Source: Hippopus hippopus (Eukaryota > Mollusca > Bivalvia > Cardiida > Cardiidae). From it: a stretch of 64,000 nt of DNA. The stretch is from the NCBI GenBank assembly GCA_946811185.2, contig OX328106.1, positions 8,908,777 to 8,972,776 of the forward strand. The letters are read 5' to 3'. This document shows positions 1-11,622 of this stretch, piece after piece. Below the pieces are notes generated by a model that did no database searches, was not told the origin of the DNA, and saw only the letters and a program-made list of their open reading frames with translations. Within the stretch, counting starts at the first letter, position 1. Every line of letters starts with the position of its first letter. A program made the position numbers and the translations under genes.

Positions 1-134
1 AGCTAGATAAGGAAAGAATGAACTGGACGCTGGGTTAAACTAGTGACTGTAAATGGTAAATGAAAAATGTAAATTACACTATTATTTTCACATCTGTACA
101 AGTATTGAACTTCTACACTATGGTTGTAGACATT

Positions 135-364
135 TTAACTCTTTACCAAACGAGATAATTTTAGACTAGTCCAAATTGGAAGCATTTGCAGACGACAAAA
201 TTAATGTGACTCAAAAATTGAAATTTGTTTTGGAAAGGGTAAAAAAACATTGTTGAAAAAGGAGAAAATAATGCAAACCAGCATTTTCTCCTTTTTCCAC
301 AATGTTTTCAGAAAGATTCTTTCTCACGGTCGTGAAAACCTGGTATTGTTCGGTAAAGGGTTAA
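135..364 (-). mobile_element. MITE-1
   Basis: TTAA at 135-138 and 361-364, tips CTCTTTACCAA and CGGTAAAGGG, central palindrome around 'gcaaaccagcattttctcc'. Confidence 0.7.
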
Positions 365-596
365 AGAGGAGAAATGAAAAACAACCTTTCAATTTATGGC
401 CAAAGATTGGGCAAAGTGTTATCAGGATTTGCAGGATGTAAACTGTTTTTGCAAATGATGCAATTGGCCAAGTGAGCAAATTCTGTCTTTGTCATAAATC
501 ATCAGCTTAGGACAAGTTTATATCAGGTTTGTGAATAGATAAGAATTTCAACTGTAGGCAATATGATATACACATTTATGTATACATGTATACATG

Positions 597-812
597 TTAA
601 CCCCTCACCACACAATCCCGATATTAGCTACCCTGACAAAGTTGGCTTTTGAAAACATGAGGGAAAAAAAGAAAATGCTAGTAACCAGCATTTTCTCCTT
701 TTCCCTTGTTGTTTTCTACACTTTGAAAGCACAAATCTTCTTTTTTGAATACCAGTTGATAAATGTAGTCTTTTGGACCAGGTCCAAATTTCGTCCTGTA
801 GTGAAGAGTTAA
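597..812 (+). mobile_element. MITE-1
   Basis: TTAA at both ends, left tip CCCCTCACCACACAATCCCG, palindrome gaaaatgctagtaaccagca, right tip GTGAAGAG. Confidence 0.7.
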
Positions 813-1265
813 AGGTATTATATGAACAAGTCAAACAACCCAGAGTTGATGAAGGAGATACGAAGCTTTAAGACTTTTTAAATAATGATAGTCCTCGTTA
901 CATTGTGCAGAAGGATTGTAAACTGAGTTAGACCAAGTTTTATTTATTTTAACAACATTGTTGATTTGTACATATTAGGATATATTTTGATATTTTATAA
1001 GTGGTGAGTCATATATCTAGTCAAGTGATAGTTGTCAACTGCTAGTCTTATCTAGTCCTGCCTAAAGCTGGCATTTTTGTGAAGAGGTAGTTCCCTGTTT
1101 TCTCACAAGATTTATGTGTATATATAGTATCCATAGAATTCCTATCACACCTTCAGTTGCTTTTGTGGATGGTGTAGATCAAGATTAGACTGCACAGAAT
1201 ATGCACTGATTTTAGATCTGCACTGTCCAATATTTTTGAATTGGGCATCAAATACAGGTAATCAT
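813..1265. other. Unassigned; contains an old MITE-2 remnant
   Basis: No gene seen. At about 1148-1232 there is a diverged MITE-2 core (tgtagatcaagattagactg, tagatctgcactgtcc). Confidence 0.4.
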
Positions 1266-2581
1266 CAGTGACTGGGAAAGGCTTGCGCCATGCGCCATAG
1301 TCACATTAAAATCCAAAATGTCACATCGTTTTTGCCAATGAGTGCGCCTTTGTCCCATTCAATTTTCGACGTCGTAAAAGTACGAAATTTAGTCAGGCGA
1401 ATCTCCTTTGATCGGCGCCGATTAGACGCTCTATAAAATGAGTAGCTATGTGCGTGTGACATCATGTTTTCAATCATAAAACGCTTATTGAATATTGAAC
1501 CTTTTTTTGTCGTCTTGATGAAACTGCCCTGATTTTGCTGTAAAATTCAAATTCAACAACTACCTAAGCATTAGAATATACCACCGAAAATTTAAAATTG
1601 CATGAAGGTCAGGGCTCCATCAGTAATTTCTTTCCCACAATGATCGTTTATTAACAGACTCATACAGACGATGCTAACGAGAATCAGAGCAACTCTCAGA
1701 TCACATCTCTCTCCGAGCCTATCCCAAGCATATCCATGGACATGCAGCAAACGTTTATCAGTGTATATCATGCTGATAGAGAAGGCCACTTTTTTTTTCA
1801 TCATGAATTAGATACGTAACATTCTCAATCAGCTTATGGTCTAATAGTATTTATGTTCCCTGCTACCCCAATTGATAAGTTCATTTCAATCATCATGCTA
1901 TAATAATAAAAGAAATAAAAAGATATGAAAGTAGATCGCTGAAAAAAAACAAAAAAAACGCAAAAACCCATGACGTAACAATGGTCAATTTGACACCGTC
2001 CGATCAGAGTTGTTTCAAATTGTTTCTTCATCATTTATAATGAATTTAAGCAGTGAATTTACATAATTATATGTAAAGAATAATAATGAGAAAAAAAGTT
2101 CTTGTTTTTTTTTTTCTTCAATGAAATGAAAATAACAATGAAAGGGGGTGAAGGTCAGACCTTCGTCTTACGGAACAATGAAAGGGGGGTGAAGGTTATG
2201 CCTTTGTCTTTTGGAGTCATCCTTATATTTCCATAATAACCAAGTAATTTTGAGTCTTGATCATTTCTCTTTGACGCTTGGAAATTTCATTTTGACTCTT
2301 GAAAATTTCAGCCCAAGATTCAATGACTTTTGGGATTCAGGACCTTATGAGAACCCAGATGACTATGTTTGATTCCAAGCATTAAATATAGAACCAGCAT
2401 AAGCATTTAGCTACATTTTGACTTGCATTGGGATAGTACTATTTTGAAAAAATAAATGAAAGCAATTAAAAGATTTTGTGTTTTTTTTCTTAAATTGTCA
2501 CATTGGTTTTCAAAATGTCACATTGATTTTCCTGGAGGAAGGGACATTGTCCCATTGAAAATAATTCTTTCCCAATCACTG
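1266..2581. mobile_element. hAT-like TIR element with 6-bp target duplication (non-autonomous)
   Basis: Inverted ends CAGTGACTGGGAAAG (left) and CTTTCCCAATCACTG (right), flanked by a perfect AATCAT duplication (1260-1265, 2582-2587). The CAG start and 6-bp duplication fit the hAT6 group of hAT transposons. A tandem pair of 'caatgaaagggggtgaaggt' units lies near 2137-2195. A block at about 1930-2100 is shared with elements that have other ends (47160, 53880, 57150). No transposase frame is recognisable; the two ~70-residue minus-strand frames are short and AT-rich. Confidence 0.72.
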
Positions 2582-2587
2582 AATCAT

Positions 2588-3746
2588 TTATTTTTTGACA
2601 CATGAAGTAGTATGCTTAGAGACTTTACCCATCCATGCCGGGTTCTTTGACATTTAATCATATGAAAAATTGTAATTCTTATTTCCTAACCAAATATGTA
2701 GGAATTGCAGCATAATACTGTGAAAATGATTTTTGGACAATGCCTGTTTGCCCCTAGTTTGCTAGATCTAAACAATTTTTGTTTTTGTCTTACAGCCAGG
2801 GAAAAAAAAAAAGACCCAAATATTGTAATTTTAAGGTTTTTTTTTTTTTTTCCAGTTCTGTTTTTACAGTATGTTGGACAATGAATGAAGATTGAAGATC
2901 AGACTGCACATGTCCTGTCTATACTTGAATTTACACTAACTGCAATAGACAATTTGATTTTGGTTCACATTTTGTTTCAAAAACAAAGTAAAGTTAGTAG
3001 AAGCATTTATCTAGAACCAAAAAGTGAAATATCTAGATTGACACTGTCAAGGGATATCAGAAAAGTTATGCAAACTTTTGTTCATTGAGAAATATTTCAG
3101 CTTCAGGGAAATATAAAAGATAAAATTTGTGAGGAAACAGGGAATTGCTGTATAAATAGCTATAGACTATTTAAAGTTTTTGGAGATGGGGTAATTTTAG
3201 TAACTGTTTCTCTCTATAAAGTGTAGAGTTTTTTTTTTTTCTCCTTTTATCTTTTATCTGTTTTTTTTTTCTGATGACTCGAGTCAGTTGTTAAGTATTT
3301 ATTTTATTATTGTTGTTAATATTATTCCATGTGAAGTGTTAATTGTATCCACACTGGTTTTAAATTATTTAAAAGAGAAAACAAATTGATACCTTGTTGT
3401 TAATTTCCTTTCATTGGTTGATGTTCATTTTTCTCTTATTTTACTTTTTTTTTTGTAAGTTGTTCAGTGTTATTAATGAATTCACTATTGTATTTAAAAA
3501 GGAAAATAATTCTTTAAAAAATGTGAAATACACACACAAAAAAAGTTGTAATTATCATATTTTTTAAGCTTTTTGTTCGTTCATTGTGGAAAAAAAATGT
3601 AAAGTTCATTTTTAACAGTTTTTCTGCTAAATGATGTTTGTAAGTTTTTGATACATTCAATATGGAGAAATGATACAGGTCTTTGGTGTATTGCACTTTT
3701 GTATATCTCAATAATTACAATTAAGTTGGCATATTTGCACTGCCAT
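2588..3746. other. No gene or recognised repeat
   Basis: AT-rich, with long T-runs (for example 2838-2852, 3230-3240). I see nothing coding. Confidence 0.5.
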
Positions 3747-3977
3747 TTAACCCTTTATCACACAACCCTGAGATTTAATGATCTTGTGGAAGAGGGCTTT
3801 TGAAAACATTGTGTTAAAAGGAGAAAGTGCTGTGTTTCCAGTATTTTATCCTTTTTCCACAAGGTTTTCTACCCTATCAGAAAACTGAAGTTCATTTGTA
3901 TCAGTGTCAAAAATGTTGTCTACAGACGCCTTCAATGAGGAATAGTCTGAGTGTGTGGTTTTGGAAAGGGTGATAAA
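3747..3977 (+). mobile_element. MITE-1, diverged
   Basis: TTAA with CCCTTTATCACACAACCCTG, then cttttgaaaacattgtg, a decayed palindrome (gagaaagtgctgtgtttcca) and a degraded right tip. Confidence 0.55.
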
Positions 3978-4169
3978 GAACTTTCCTTATGACGGTAATG
4001 GTTTATACCTTTATTTCAAACATGGAATTGGGAAGGAAAAATGAATAGGTCTGGGAAAAAAGGTTAAGGTGAGGAAGAAAAAAAACATATAATGGAGGTT
4101 TATTTGTATTCCTTAAATGAAAAGGCATTTCTTCTCGAATTTGATAAGTGAATCTTGCAGTAAACAATG

Positions 4170-4305
4170 TTAAACCTTTACCACACAATCTGGAGTTTTG
4201 GTGACCCGGAAAGAGAAGCTTTTTGAAAACATTGTGGGAAAAGGAGAAAATGCTTTGGATTTGGACAAGTCCAAAATTTTGTTGTTTAGTAAAGAGATAT
4301 CTTAT
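4170..4305 (+). mobile_element. MITE-1 with internal deletion
   Basis: Left half to 'ggagaaaatgctt' is fused to the last 40 bp of the right end (tggacaagtccaaaatttt, gtttagtaaagag). One arm of the palindrome is missing. Confidence 0.6.
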
Positions 4306-4498
4306 CTTTTCAAAGTATTTTAACAGTCTGGAAATAAATGTGCAGTTTTGTACTTTTTTCATTTGTTCTAAGGTCAATGCAGTCAGAATTTCCTTTTTGT
4401 ACATGAAGGTGCTATGTAGTTATTGATACAAGCATTTTTTGTTTCAAATGAATGGATGCAAAAGCTTTTTCTACTAATTTTAGACAGTAAGTACCCCT

Positions 4499-4675
4499 TT
4501 ATTTACCTTTTTACCAAACAATCTTCTGTTTTAACGACCCTTGGGCAGAGGTTTCTTTTTATGTTTAAAAAACAAATTGGGGAACAGAAAAAAAAAACAC
4601 TAGTAAGTAGCATTTAAGCCCTGAATGCTTTTTATTTGGATGTCTAAAGCATTGTAGTTTGGTAAAGAAACTGTT
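4499..4675 (+). mobile_element. MITE-1, strongly diverged
   Basis: 'cctttttaccaaacaatctt', 'ttttaacgaccctt' and a final 'tagtttggtaaagaaac' mark both ends; the centre is degenerate. Confidence 0.45.
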
Positions 4676-5698
4676 ATTACCTTAAAGTTCTGCAAGAAGT
4701 TTTAGAAAGCAGAAAGAATTCATCAATTTTTGCAGTTGATTGATGTTTTTTCAATGCTTAGTATTGTTTTATTTGCCATGTTTTGCAAAGCTTTTTTGCT
4801 AGACACTTGGCTCCAATGTTTGATTAAATCAATGGGGGAGTTTTTCTGTAATTATTTATGTAGGGGATAAGACACTAAGGTTGGATAAATATGTCTTTTA
4901 ACCTTTTTAGTATGTTTGACACCTGTTTTTTTTTTCATTTTACTCTGTAATACTGACCATTCCAAAATAAAACAAACAAGTTATTTTTATACTCGTATGA
5001 CCTTATGCACAAAAATTTGTGCAGTTAATACCTTTTTGTATCTATAAATACCCAACCCCAGAAGCATGTTTGTTACTTGGCAACATTTTCCTCACCACAT
5101 ATGAAAAGAATATGTATTGTTAGTATCCATGTCATGTGTATTAGGAATGGCATCAAAAATGAAAAACAATTTTGACAGTTGATGGAGAAAAAGTAACACA
5201 GGAAATAACGGTTGCACCAAGAAACATGCTTCCAGACTCACATCACATAGTAAATTATTACAGTAATTTCAACAAGACAAAATTTTGTAAAAATCCAGAG
5301 TTGTGACAGTAGAAAAACCATCAGTGATTTAAGTTCTTATTTCTAATGTTGTCTTAATAGCACCCCTCCCTATCCCTACTTGATCTTTTTCTGTAAGTAT
5401 TATTATTTCTCTTGTTTGTCTTGTCTGCAAATTTTGAAGTAATTGAAATTCAGTCCTCTGGATTATTTAATTTCTGTGGAAGCAGTGGGAGCCACAGCCT
5501 GTAAAGGCTGAAAAAGAAGGTAATGGAAATTTTCTATCAGAACCCCCCTCCTTTCCCCTTAAACAAATTGAAGTCAAGCTGGTTTAGCAATGTTATCCTA
5601 CTGGTATAGAATATGTTAAAGTGCAGTCTGAGGATCAATCTGCATTTTTTTTTTGTCTGATCTAAACCTACACTGATAGCAAAAGCAGTTAAAGCCTT
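4676..5698. other. No gene or recognised repeat
   Basis: AT-rich sequence without clear coding frames or repeat matches within this window. Confidence 0.5.
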
Positions 5699-5880
5699 TT
5701 AACCCTAAATTTAGATAGCGCAGAAGAAGAGGGCTTTTGAAAACATTGCGGTTGGGGTTGGGGAAGCCTGGGAGGAAATACTAGCTACTAGCTTTTCTTC
5801 TCTTCCCACAATGTTTTCTACACTTTCCAAGACAATTCCTAACACTTGAAAAACTCATATTTTACTTCTGTCTAGAAATT
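5699..5880 (+). mobile_element. MITE-1, diverged and right-truncated
   Basis: 'ttaaccctaaatttag', 'gagggcttttgaaaacattg', a decayed palindrome and 'cttcccacaatgttttctac'. The standard right tip is not seen. Confidence 0.5.
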
Positions 5881-6131
5881 GGTTGGTAACTGATCTGGTA
5901 AAAGACAATACCACAGTCATATGCAAATATTTATAAATGTCCCACACAATTTTGGGAAAGTGTTAATCATAGTTAACAGTTTGGGTGAAGAAGTTATGAA
6001 TAATTCAAGCCATGGTGAACAGATTAACATGATGACCTTCATTTGACTTTGTCATGAGTTTGGTCTCTGTGGTAATACACTGCTTTCGCTGTTTTGGGGC
6101 AAGAAGGATCAAGCAGCGGGAAACAACTACC

Positions 6132-6267
6132 TTTGAACCCTTCACCAAACTATCTTGTGTTTTGAAGACCCCTGAAAAATAAGTTTTTGAAAAAAAAAAT
6201 TGTAGGGAGAAAATGCTACACACTAGCATTTTACCCTTTTCCTCACAATGTTGTATACTGTTTTAAC
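6132..6267 (+). mobile_element. MITE-1, right-truncated
   Basis: 'aacccttcaccaaactatct', palindrome 'gagaaaatgctacacactag...attttaccc', then 'cacaatgttgtatac'. Truncated where MITE-2 starts. Confidence 0.55.
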
Positions 6268-6370
6268 CCTTAAAGCACCTTTCACTACGATAGTTGCCTT
6301 GTGGACAAAGTAAATTGAGATCAGGCTGCACAAATCATGCAGCCTGATCTTTGATCTAGGGTAAACATTT
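6268..6370. mobile_element. MITE-2, truncated
   Basis: Second palindromic family: 'ttaaagcacctttcactacg', then inverted arms 'gatcaggctgcacaaa' and 'tgcagcctgatc'. Compare 8499-8698 and 30783-31013. Confidence 0.55.
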
Positions 6371-6649
6371 TTATTGGGTTTTTGGTACTCTAGGGGTCAC
6401 TGACTAAGGCTGTTACTTGAGCCTTATTTAATTTGTTGTTTGTAAATGCTTTAATTTGGATAAGTGTGTTTCTTTTGGTTTTTCTTTAGGCAAACTTGGA
6501 CGTGTCTGTGTTGAAAGCAATTGTAGGCTACTATTTCAACATGGGGCTCATAGGAGTTGTCTTGAAAGGGAAGAAAGCATTGTATGAAAAGAACTATCAT
6601 TTTCTCGTTTTCCAAAAAATTACTCAGAGGAATTTTCTCTGATGCTTCC

Positions 6650-6867
6650 TAACTCTTACCACTCAACAAAAAATTTAGCTATGTCCAAGTTGAGAGCGTT
6701 GCAGACAACAAAGTTTGGCTTAAATGATGGAATTTGTGTTTGATATGGTAGAAGACATTTTGGGAAAAGGAGGAAATGCTGGTAACCAGTATTTTCTCCT
6801 TTTCCCAAAATGTTTTCAAAAGCTTTCTTTTTTGTTATTAAAAGTCGGGATTGTGTGTAAAGTGTTC
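6650..6867 (-). mobile_element. MITE-1
   Basis: 'aactcttaccactcaacaaa' at the left, palindrome 'gaggaaatgctggtaaccag', 'gggattgtgtgtaaagtg' at the right. Confidence 0.6.
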
Positions 6868-7712
6868 AAACATTGACTCGTTGACTAAAGGGTAAACCTC
6901 GCATACATGCTATTATTTGCATTTCAGAGAGGAACCTAATATTGTGACAAAGGGAGAAATGCGCTAAAAAGCATTTAAGCCATGACCTGTGAAAAGGGTG
7001 CTTAGTGCATCTGTGTAAAGTATCGACCTTTCTGCGCAGGCTGACCTGGGCCATAACTTTTAGCTGTTGTTCAATTTCTATATGTCCAAGGACCAGTTTA
7101 CATTATAATTAAGTAGGTTATAAAAAAAGTGGCTATTATGGATTCATAAGTATGTTATTTGCTTGTTTGGTATAATACATCACAAAGATGCACAAAGCCC
7201 CCTTTTGCCAGACCATGGCTCATAATTTTTACCTTTGTCAGGACCACTCTTTTCTTTTTCCATTGTCAGGACCACTCTTTTTCCATTTTGTCCTATTTGC
7301 AGGTAGCAGACTTTCTCTCTCAGTAAAACAGTCATATTTTTCAGGGCTGTTAATGCCCTCTTGTTTTCTGTCTTATTAACATTTTAGTATCATTTTTAAA
7401 TTCCCATTTTGTCTCAATTCTCTCAGACCCAGCAGTGGTATTCCCCCCTTCCCCTTTTTCCCTTCATTTATAGCAATTTGAAAGACTTTGTATTTTCATA
7501 TTTTTCTAAGAAAAAAAAAAGATGTTTTATTTTAGTACATGTGTTTTATAATAAAAAGAGATAGTGAAGACTTGGTCAATGTGTTTTTTGGTATGGTATA
7601 GTTTTATATACTTGATGTAAACAATGTGTTGTGATATTTGCCTAGTCAAGTTTAGATCATATTTCTAGATATTACCATATTTCAAACATCTAGGAAATGA
7701 CATTTTTTTTTT
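6868..7712. other. Unassigned, with fragments of two repeats
   Basis: Near 6985-7075 lies part of MITE-4 (gtgaaaagggtgcttagtgc, compare 57994). At 7338-7367 'cagggctgttaatgccctct' is a minus-strand pearl-like 5' terminus. An 18-bp direct repeat (tgtcaggaccactctttt) occurs at about 7236 and 7266. Confidence 0.4.
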
Positions 7713-7914
7713 TTAAACTCTTTACCAGGTAACAAAAATATACACCTGTCCAAATTGAAAGCGTTTGGAGACAAAAATTTAAATATGGCTCAAATGATGG
7801 AATTTGTCTGATAGGGTAGGAAGATTATGTGAAAAGGGAGAAAATGCTGGTTACCAGTATTTTTCTCCTTTTTCCCTCTTTAAAACTGCAGATTGTGCGT
7901 CTGGTAAAGGGTTA
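7713..7914 (-). mobile_element. MITE-1, first of an adjoining pair
   Basis: TTAA then ACTCTTTACCAGG; palindrome 'gagaaaatgctggttaccag'; right tip 'gtctggtaaagggtta'. Confidence 0.65.
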
Positions 7915-8153
7915 TTGTTTCACAACCCTGTACTAGATAAGTGAATTTTAGACATGTCTAAATTTGAAACATTTCCAGACAACAATAGAAATATGGCTCA
8001 AATGGCGGTCCTTTCCTCTGAAAGGTCAGAAAAATATAGTTGGAAAAGGAAGAAAAAAAACTTGCCACCAGCATTTTCTCCTTTTCCCTACAATGTTTTT
8101 CAAAGCTTTCCTTCTTGGGATTGCTAAAACATAGGATTGTGTGGTAAAAGATT
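7911..8153 (-). mobile_element. MITE-1, second of an adjoining pair
   Basis: Starts at the right end of the previous copy and runs to 'aggattgtgtggtaaaagat'. Same orientation; the two share the junction. Confidence 0.6.
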
Positions 8154-8498
8154 AAAAATCAGTGAATAACAAGCTTCAGAATAAAACTGTGGTCCTTTTT
8201 CCTCAAATACTTTTTTATGTAACTATATTAGTCACAAAAATTGTATCCTAATCATGGTAATCTGATCTTTATATTTTATGCATTTGTTCATGCACAAGTC
8301 CTTTCATAGTGTAAAGAGTCATGCAAACAAGTAAACAGCTTATGGTTTTAAACAGCTGCTGCTCGGTTCTAAGCTTTATGGGGTTACATAGATAAAAATC
8401 AATGCTGTCTATCCATATGGCTTAGACTTTCGGGAAGTCCTTGTGGTGTTCAGTGCCCCAATACTTTATCATGGAAATGTTTGTGTTTTAACAGCTAA
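8154..8498. other. No gene or recognised repeat
   Basis: Nothing recognisable. Confidence 0.5.
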
Positions 8499-8698
8499 AC
8501 CCTTTAAGAGCCTTTCACTACAATATAGGTGCCTTTGCGGCCAGTGTAGATCAAGATTAGACTGCATAAAACATACCATCTGATCTTTGATCTACACTGT
8601 CAGCTCCCTGAAACATTATAGTCTAAAGGCAGCCATGAATTTGCAATCATCTGGATCGTATTCTAAAATGAAAATATCCATGCACTTTAAGGGTAAAT
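8499..8698. mobile_element. MITE-2 (full-length)
   Basis: Inverted ends 'aaccctttaagagc' and 'gcactttaagggtaa', internal 'ttcactacaatataggtgcc' and the palindromic 'gtgtagatcaagattagact' with 'tctgatctttgatctacac'. Confidence 0.65.
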
Positions 8699-8723
8699 AA
8701 AACCCCTGAGTAAACAAAGTGGT

Positions 8724-8956
8724 TGATTGACTGGTTGAATGGTATTTTATACTGCTTTCAACATTTTTTCAATCATGATTAAAATGATAGCCACTCTTGG
8801 AATTATGTCGGTCTTGAGTTTCATCAGCCTAGGCTAGGGCTCTGAAGTGTCTTTTCTTACAGTCACTCAAACAACAAACTCATTGCCATAAGTGAGGATC
8901 AAACCCAGGACTGTCAGGTTTCAAATCCTACACTTTCATCACAGAGCCACACAGGA
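8724..8956 (-). mobile_element. tRNA-derived SINE, minus strand
   Basis: Minus strand: A box TGGCTCTGTGATGAAAGTG, B box GGGTTTGATCCTCAC, body with 'cacttcagagccctag', tail 'gttgaaagcagtataaaata'. Same family as 40484-40714. Confidence 0.7.
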
Positions 8957-8996
8957 CAAACAAATAAACAGGATATAAAATCATAGAAAGAGACCG

Positions 8997-9077
8997 TAAT
9001 TCTTTACCACACAACAAAATTTCAGCCAGGTCCAAATTAAAGTATTTGTAGATGATGAGAAGGATGTTCAAAGAAAG
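8997..9077 (-). mobile_element. MITE-1 fragment cut by minisatellite
   Basis: 'attctttaccacacaacaaa', 'ccaggtccaaattaaag' and 'tgtagatgatgag' match the right half of MITE-1 in reverse; the rest is replaced by the array at 9078. Confidence 0.5.
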
Positions 9078-9427
9078 CATATATAGTCAGTGCACTTGCT
9101 GCTGTTTAACTGGAACAACATTTATATAGTCAGTGCACTTGCTGCTGTATAACTGGAACAACATTTATATACAGTCAGTGCACTTGCTGCTGTATAACTG
9201 GAACAACATTTATACAGTCAGTGCGCTTGCTGCTGTATAACTGGAACAAAATTTATATACAGTCAGTGTGCTTGCTGCTGTATAACTGGAACAACATTTA
9301 TACAGTCAGTGGGCTTGCTGCTGTATAACTGGAACAACATTTATACAGTCAGTGCACTTGCTGCTGTATAACTGAAACAACATTTATATACAGTCGGTGC
9401 ACTTGCTGCTGTATAACGGGAACAACA
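9078..9427 (+). repeat. Minisatellite, eight copies of 43- or 45-bp units
   Basis: Units read 'cagtgcacttgctgctgtat' then 'aactggaacaacatttata'. Unit starts at 9088, 9131, 9176, 9219, 9264, 9307, 9350 and 9395 give spacings 43, 45, 43, 45, 43, 43, 45. The 2-bp difference is an extra TA in the ATATA stretch. Confidence 0.9.
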
Positions 9428-9504
9428 GTGACTGAATTAATGCTGGAATGGAAACATACACCAAACAAACAGTAGTAAATTTCCCTCTTGTACTTTGTCA
9501 GCAT

Positions 9505-9728
9505 CAACCTTTCACCACAAAATCACCATGTTCAAAGACCCAGAGGAAAAAGGCTTTTGAAAACATTGTTGGAAACGGAGAAAATGTTGATAACCAGCAG
9601 TTTCTCCTCCCACATTGTTCTGATTTTACTCTTCCAAAGACAAATATCATAATCTGTACCACATTTGATATGTAATCTGTACTTTCACTTTGGATGAGTC
9701 TAAAGTTTTGTAATTGGTAAAGTGTTAA
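9505..9728 (+). mobile_element. MITE-1
   Basis: 'aacctttcaccacaaaatca', 'ggcttttgaaaacattgttg', palindrome 'gagaaaatgttgataaccag', right end 'gtaattggtaaagtgttaa'. Confidence 0.65.
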
Positions 9729-10004
9729 CGACGTATATTACAAATGTTCACGTGAATCCTACTGCGCATGTGTATTTGTCATGGATAGTGAATCAAAAGT
9801 GAACCTAATAGGTATGTATTTTTCACAAATATGGTAATACTATTGGTGTTTTGAAACAAGTAGCACTTTCTTCGGGTAGTATTAGTAAAGAGGAAAAAAA
9901 AAAATGGTTCTGTGAACTGTCACAGTCAAATAGTTAAAATACTGTTGACATGGCGTTACACACCAAACAAGCAAACAAAAGCAGGAAATTTAAAGCTGTG
10001 GAAG

Positions 10005-10105
10005 TATAGCTGTCTCCACTTTGAAAATTATTGAGGGAAAAGGAGAAATAGCTCCAGATGAGCAATTTCTCCTTTTCCCAATGTGTCTGCTGAGCTTTTA
10101 TCCTA
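10005..10105. repeat. Palindromic fragment resembling MITE-1/MITE-3
   Basis: Inverted arms 'gggaaaaggagaaatagct' and 'agcaatttctccttttccc'. The flanking tips of MITE-1 are not seen. A related palindrome lies in both ISL2EU-like copies (about 19640-19700 and 41840-41900). Confidence 0.4.
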
Positions 10106-11622
10106 TTTTTAGCTCACCTGAGCACAGAGTGCTCAAGGTGAGCTTTTGTGATTGTGCTGTGTCCGTCATCATTTTTTACCTTGTGTACGCTCTAGAGGCC
10201 ACATTTTCAGTCCAATACTCATGAAACTTTGTCAGAATGTTTGCCTTGATAATATCTCGGACGAGTTCAAAAATGGGTAATGTCTGGTCAAAAACTAGGA
10301 CACTAGGTCAAATCTTAGAAAAACATTGTGTACACTCTAGAGGCCACATTTTCAGTCCTAAACCTTTGAAAGTTGGTCAGAATGTTTGGCTTGATGATAT
10401 CTCGAACAAGTGTGAAAATGGGTCATGTTGGGTCAAAAGCTAGGACACTAGGTCAAATCTTAGAAAAACCTTGTGTATGCCCAAGAGGCCATATTTTCAG
10501 TCCAAAACTCTTGAAAGTTGGTCAGAATGTTTGTCTTGATGATATCTCAGATAACTTTGAAAATGGGTCATGTTGGGTCAAAAAACTTGGTCACTAGGTC
10601 AAATTTTAGAAAAACCTTGCGTATGCTCTAGAGGCCACATTTTTATTCCAAAACTCTTGAAAACTGATCAGAATGTTTGCCTTGATGATATCTCAGACAA
10701 GTATGAAAATGGGTCATGTCTCATCAAAAACTAGGTCAAATCTTAGAAAAACTTTTTGTATACTCTAGAGGCCACATTTTCAGTCCAAAACTCTTGAAAG
10801 TTGGTCAGAATGTTTGCCTTGTTGATTTTTCAGATTAGATTGAAAATGGGTTATGTTGGGTAAAAAACTAGGTCACTAGGTCAAATCTTAAAAAAACGTT
10901 GTGTACGCTCATGAGGCCATTTTTTAGTTCAATACTCATGAAACATAGTATGTTTATCTTGATGATTTCTTGGACGAGTGTGCAAATGGGTCATGTTGGG
11001 TCAAAAACTAGGTCACTGGGTCAAATCTTACAGAAACCTTGTGTACCCTGTAGAGGCCACATTTTCAGTCAGATACTCATGAAAGTTGGTCAGAATGTTT
11101 GTCTTAATGATATTTTGAATGAGTTTGAAAATAGGTCACATTGGGTCAAAAACTAGGTTACCAGGTCAAATCATTAAAATAGCTTGTGTAGCTTTAGAGT
11201 CATCATTTTCTGTCCAATCCTTATGAAAATTAGTCAGAATGTTTGTCTTGATGATCAATATGAAGAAATTGAAAATGGGTCACATTGTATAAAAAAAACC
11301 AGGTCGCCATGTCAAATCTTGGAAAAACCTTGTGTACACTCTAAAGGCCACATTTTCTATCCAATGCTTATGAAAGGTGGTCAGAATCTTTGTTTTGATA
11401 ATATCTACAATGGAAGAATGGGTCAAATTGGCTAAAAAGTAGGTCACTGAGAAATTCTAGAAAAAGCTTGTGTACAAGCTAGAGGCCAAATTTTCAGTCC
11501 AATAATTATGAAAGCTTGATAGAATGTTTGTCATAATATCTCGAAAGAGATTGAAAATGGGTCATGTTTGGTCAAAAACTCAGGTGAGCAACTTTTCAGG
11601 GCCATCATGGCCCTCTTGTTTC
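10106..11622 (-). mobile_element. Pearl-like element, core family A, complete, minus strand
   Basis: Both termini are present: the 3' hairpin with its tail at 10106-10145 (type 1 stem, loop TCT) and the 5' palindrome GGGCCATCATGGCCC at 11599-11613 followed by TCTTGTT. The core has about nine A modules. 'gaggcca' landmarks at 10195, 10340, 10485, 10631, 10768, 10913 and 11053 give a period of 137-146 bp, mostly 145. Similar-looking ORFs of 67-85 residues with SRGHIFSPxL motifs are translations of the modules, not genes. Confidence 0.82.

Noticed and set aside
6481..6540. Possible exon after TTTTTCTTTAG (AAACTTGGACGTGTCTGTG...)
   Set aside because: The frame closes after about ten codons and no donor or homology is seen.
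9078..9427. CRISPR-like array
   Set aside because: Units are whole tandem repeats without variable spacers, in a eukaryotic context.
10021..11435. Series of ORFs of 67-85 residues with SRGHIFSPxLLKVGQNVCLDDI-type repeats (also at 23634, 37735, 57432, 58995-60072)
   Set aside because: They follow the 145-bp pearl-like core modules in whichever frame is open, on either strand relative to the element, and are broken by stops. They are translations of repeats.
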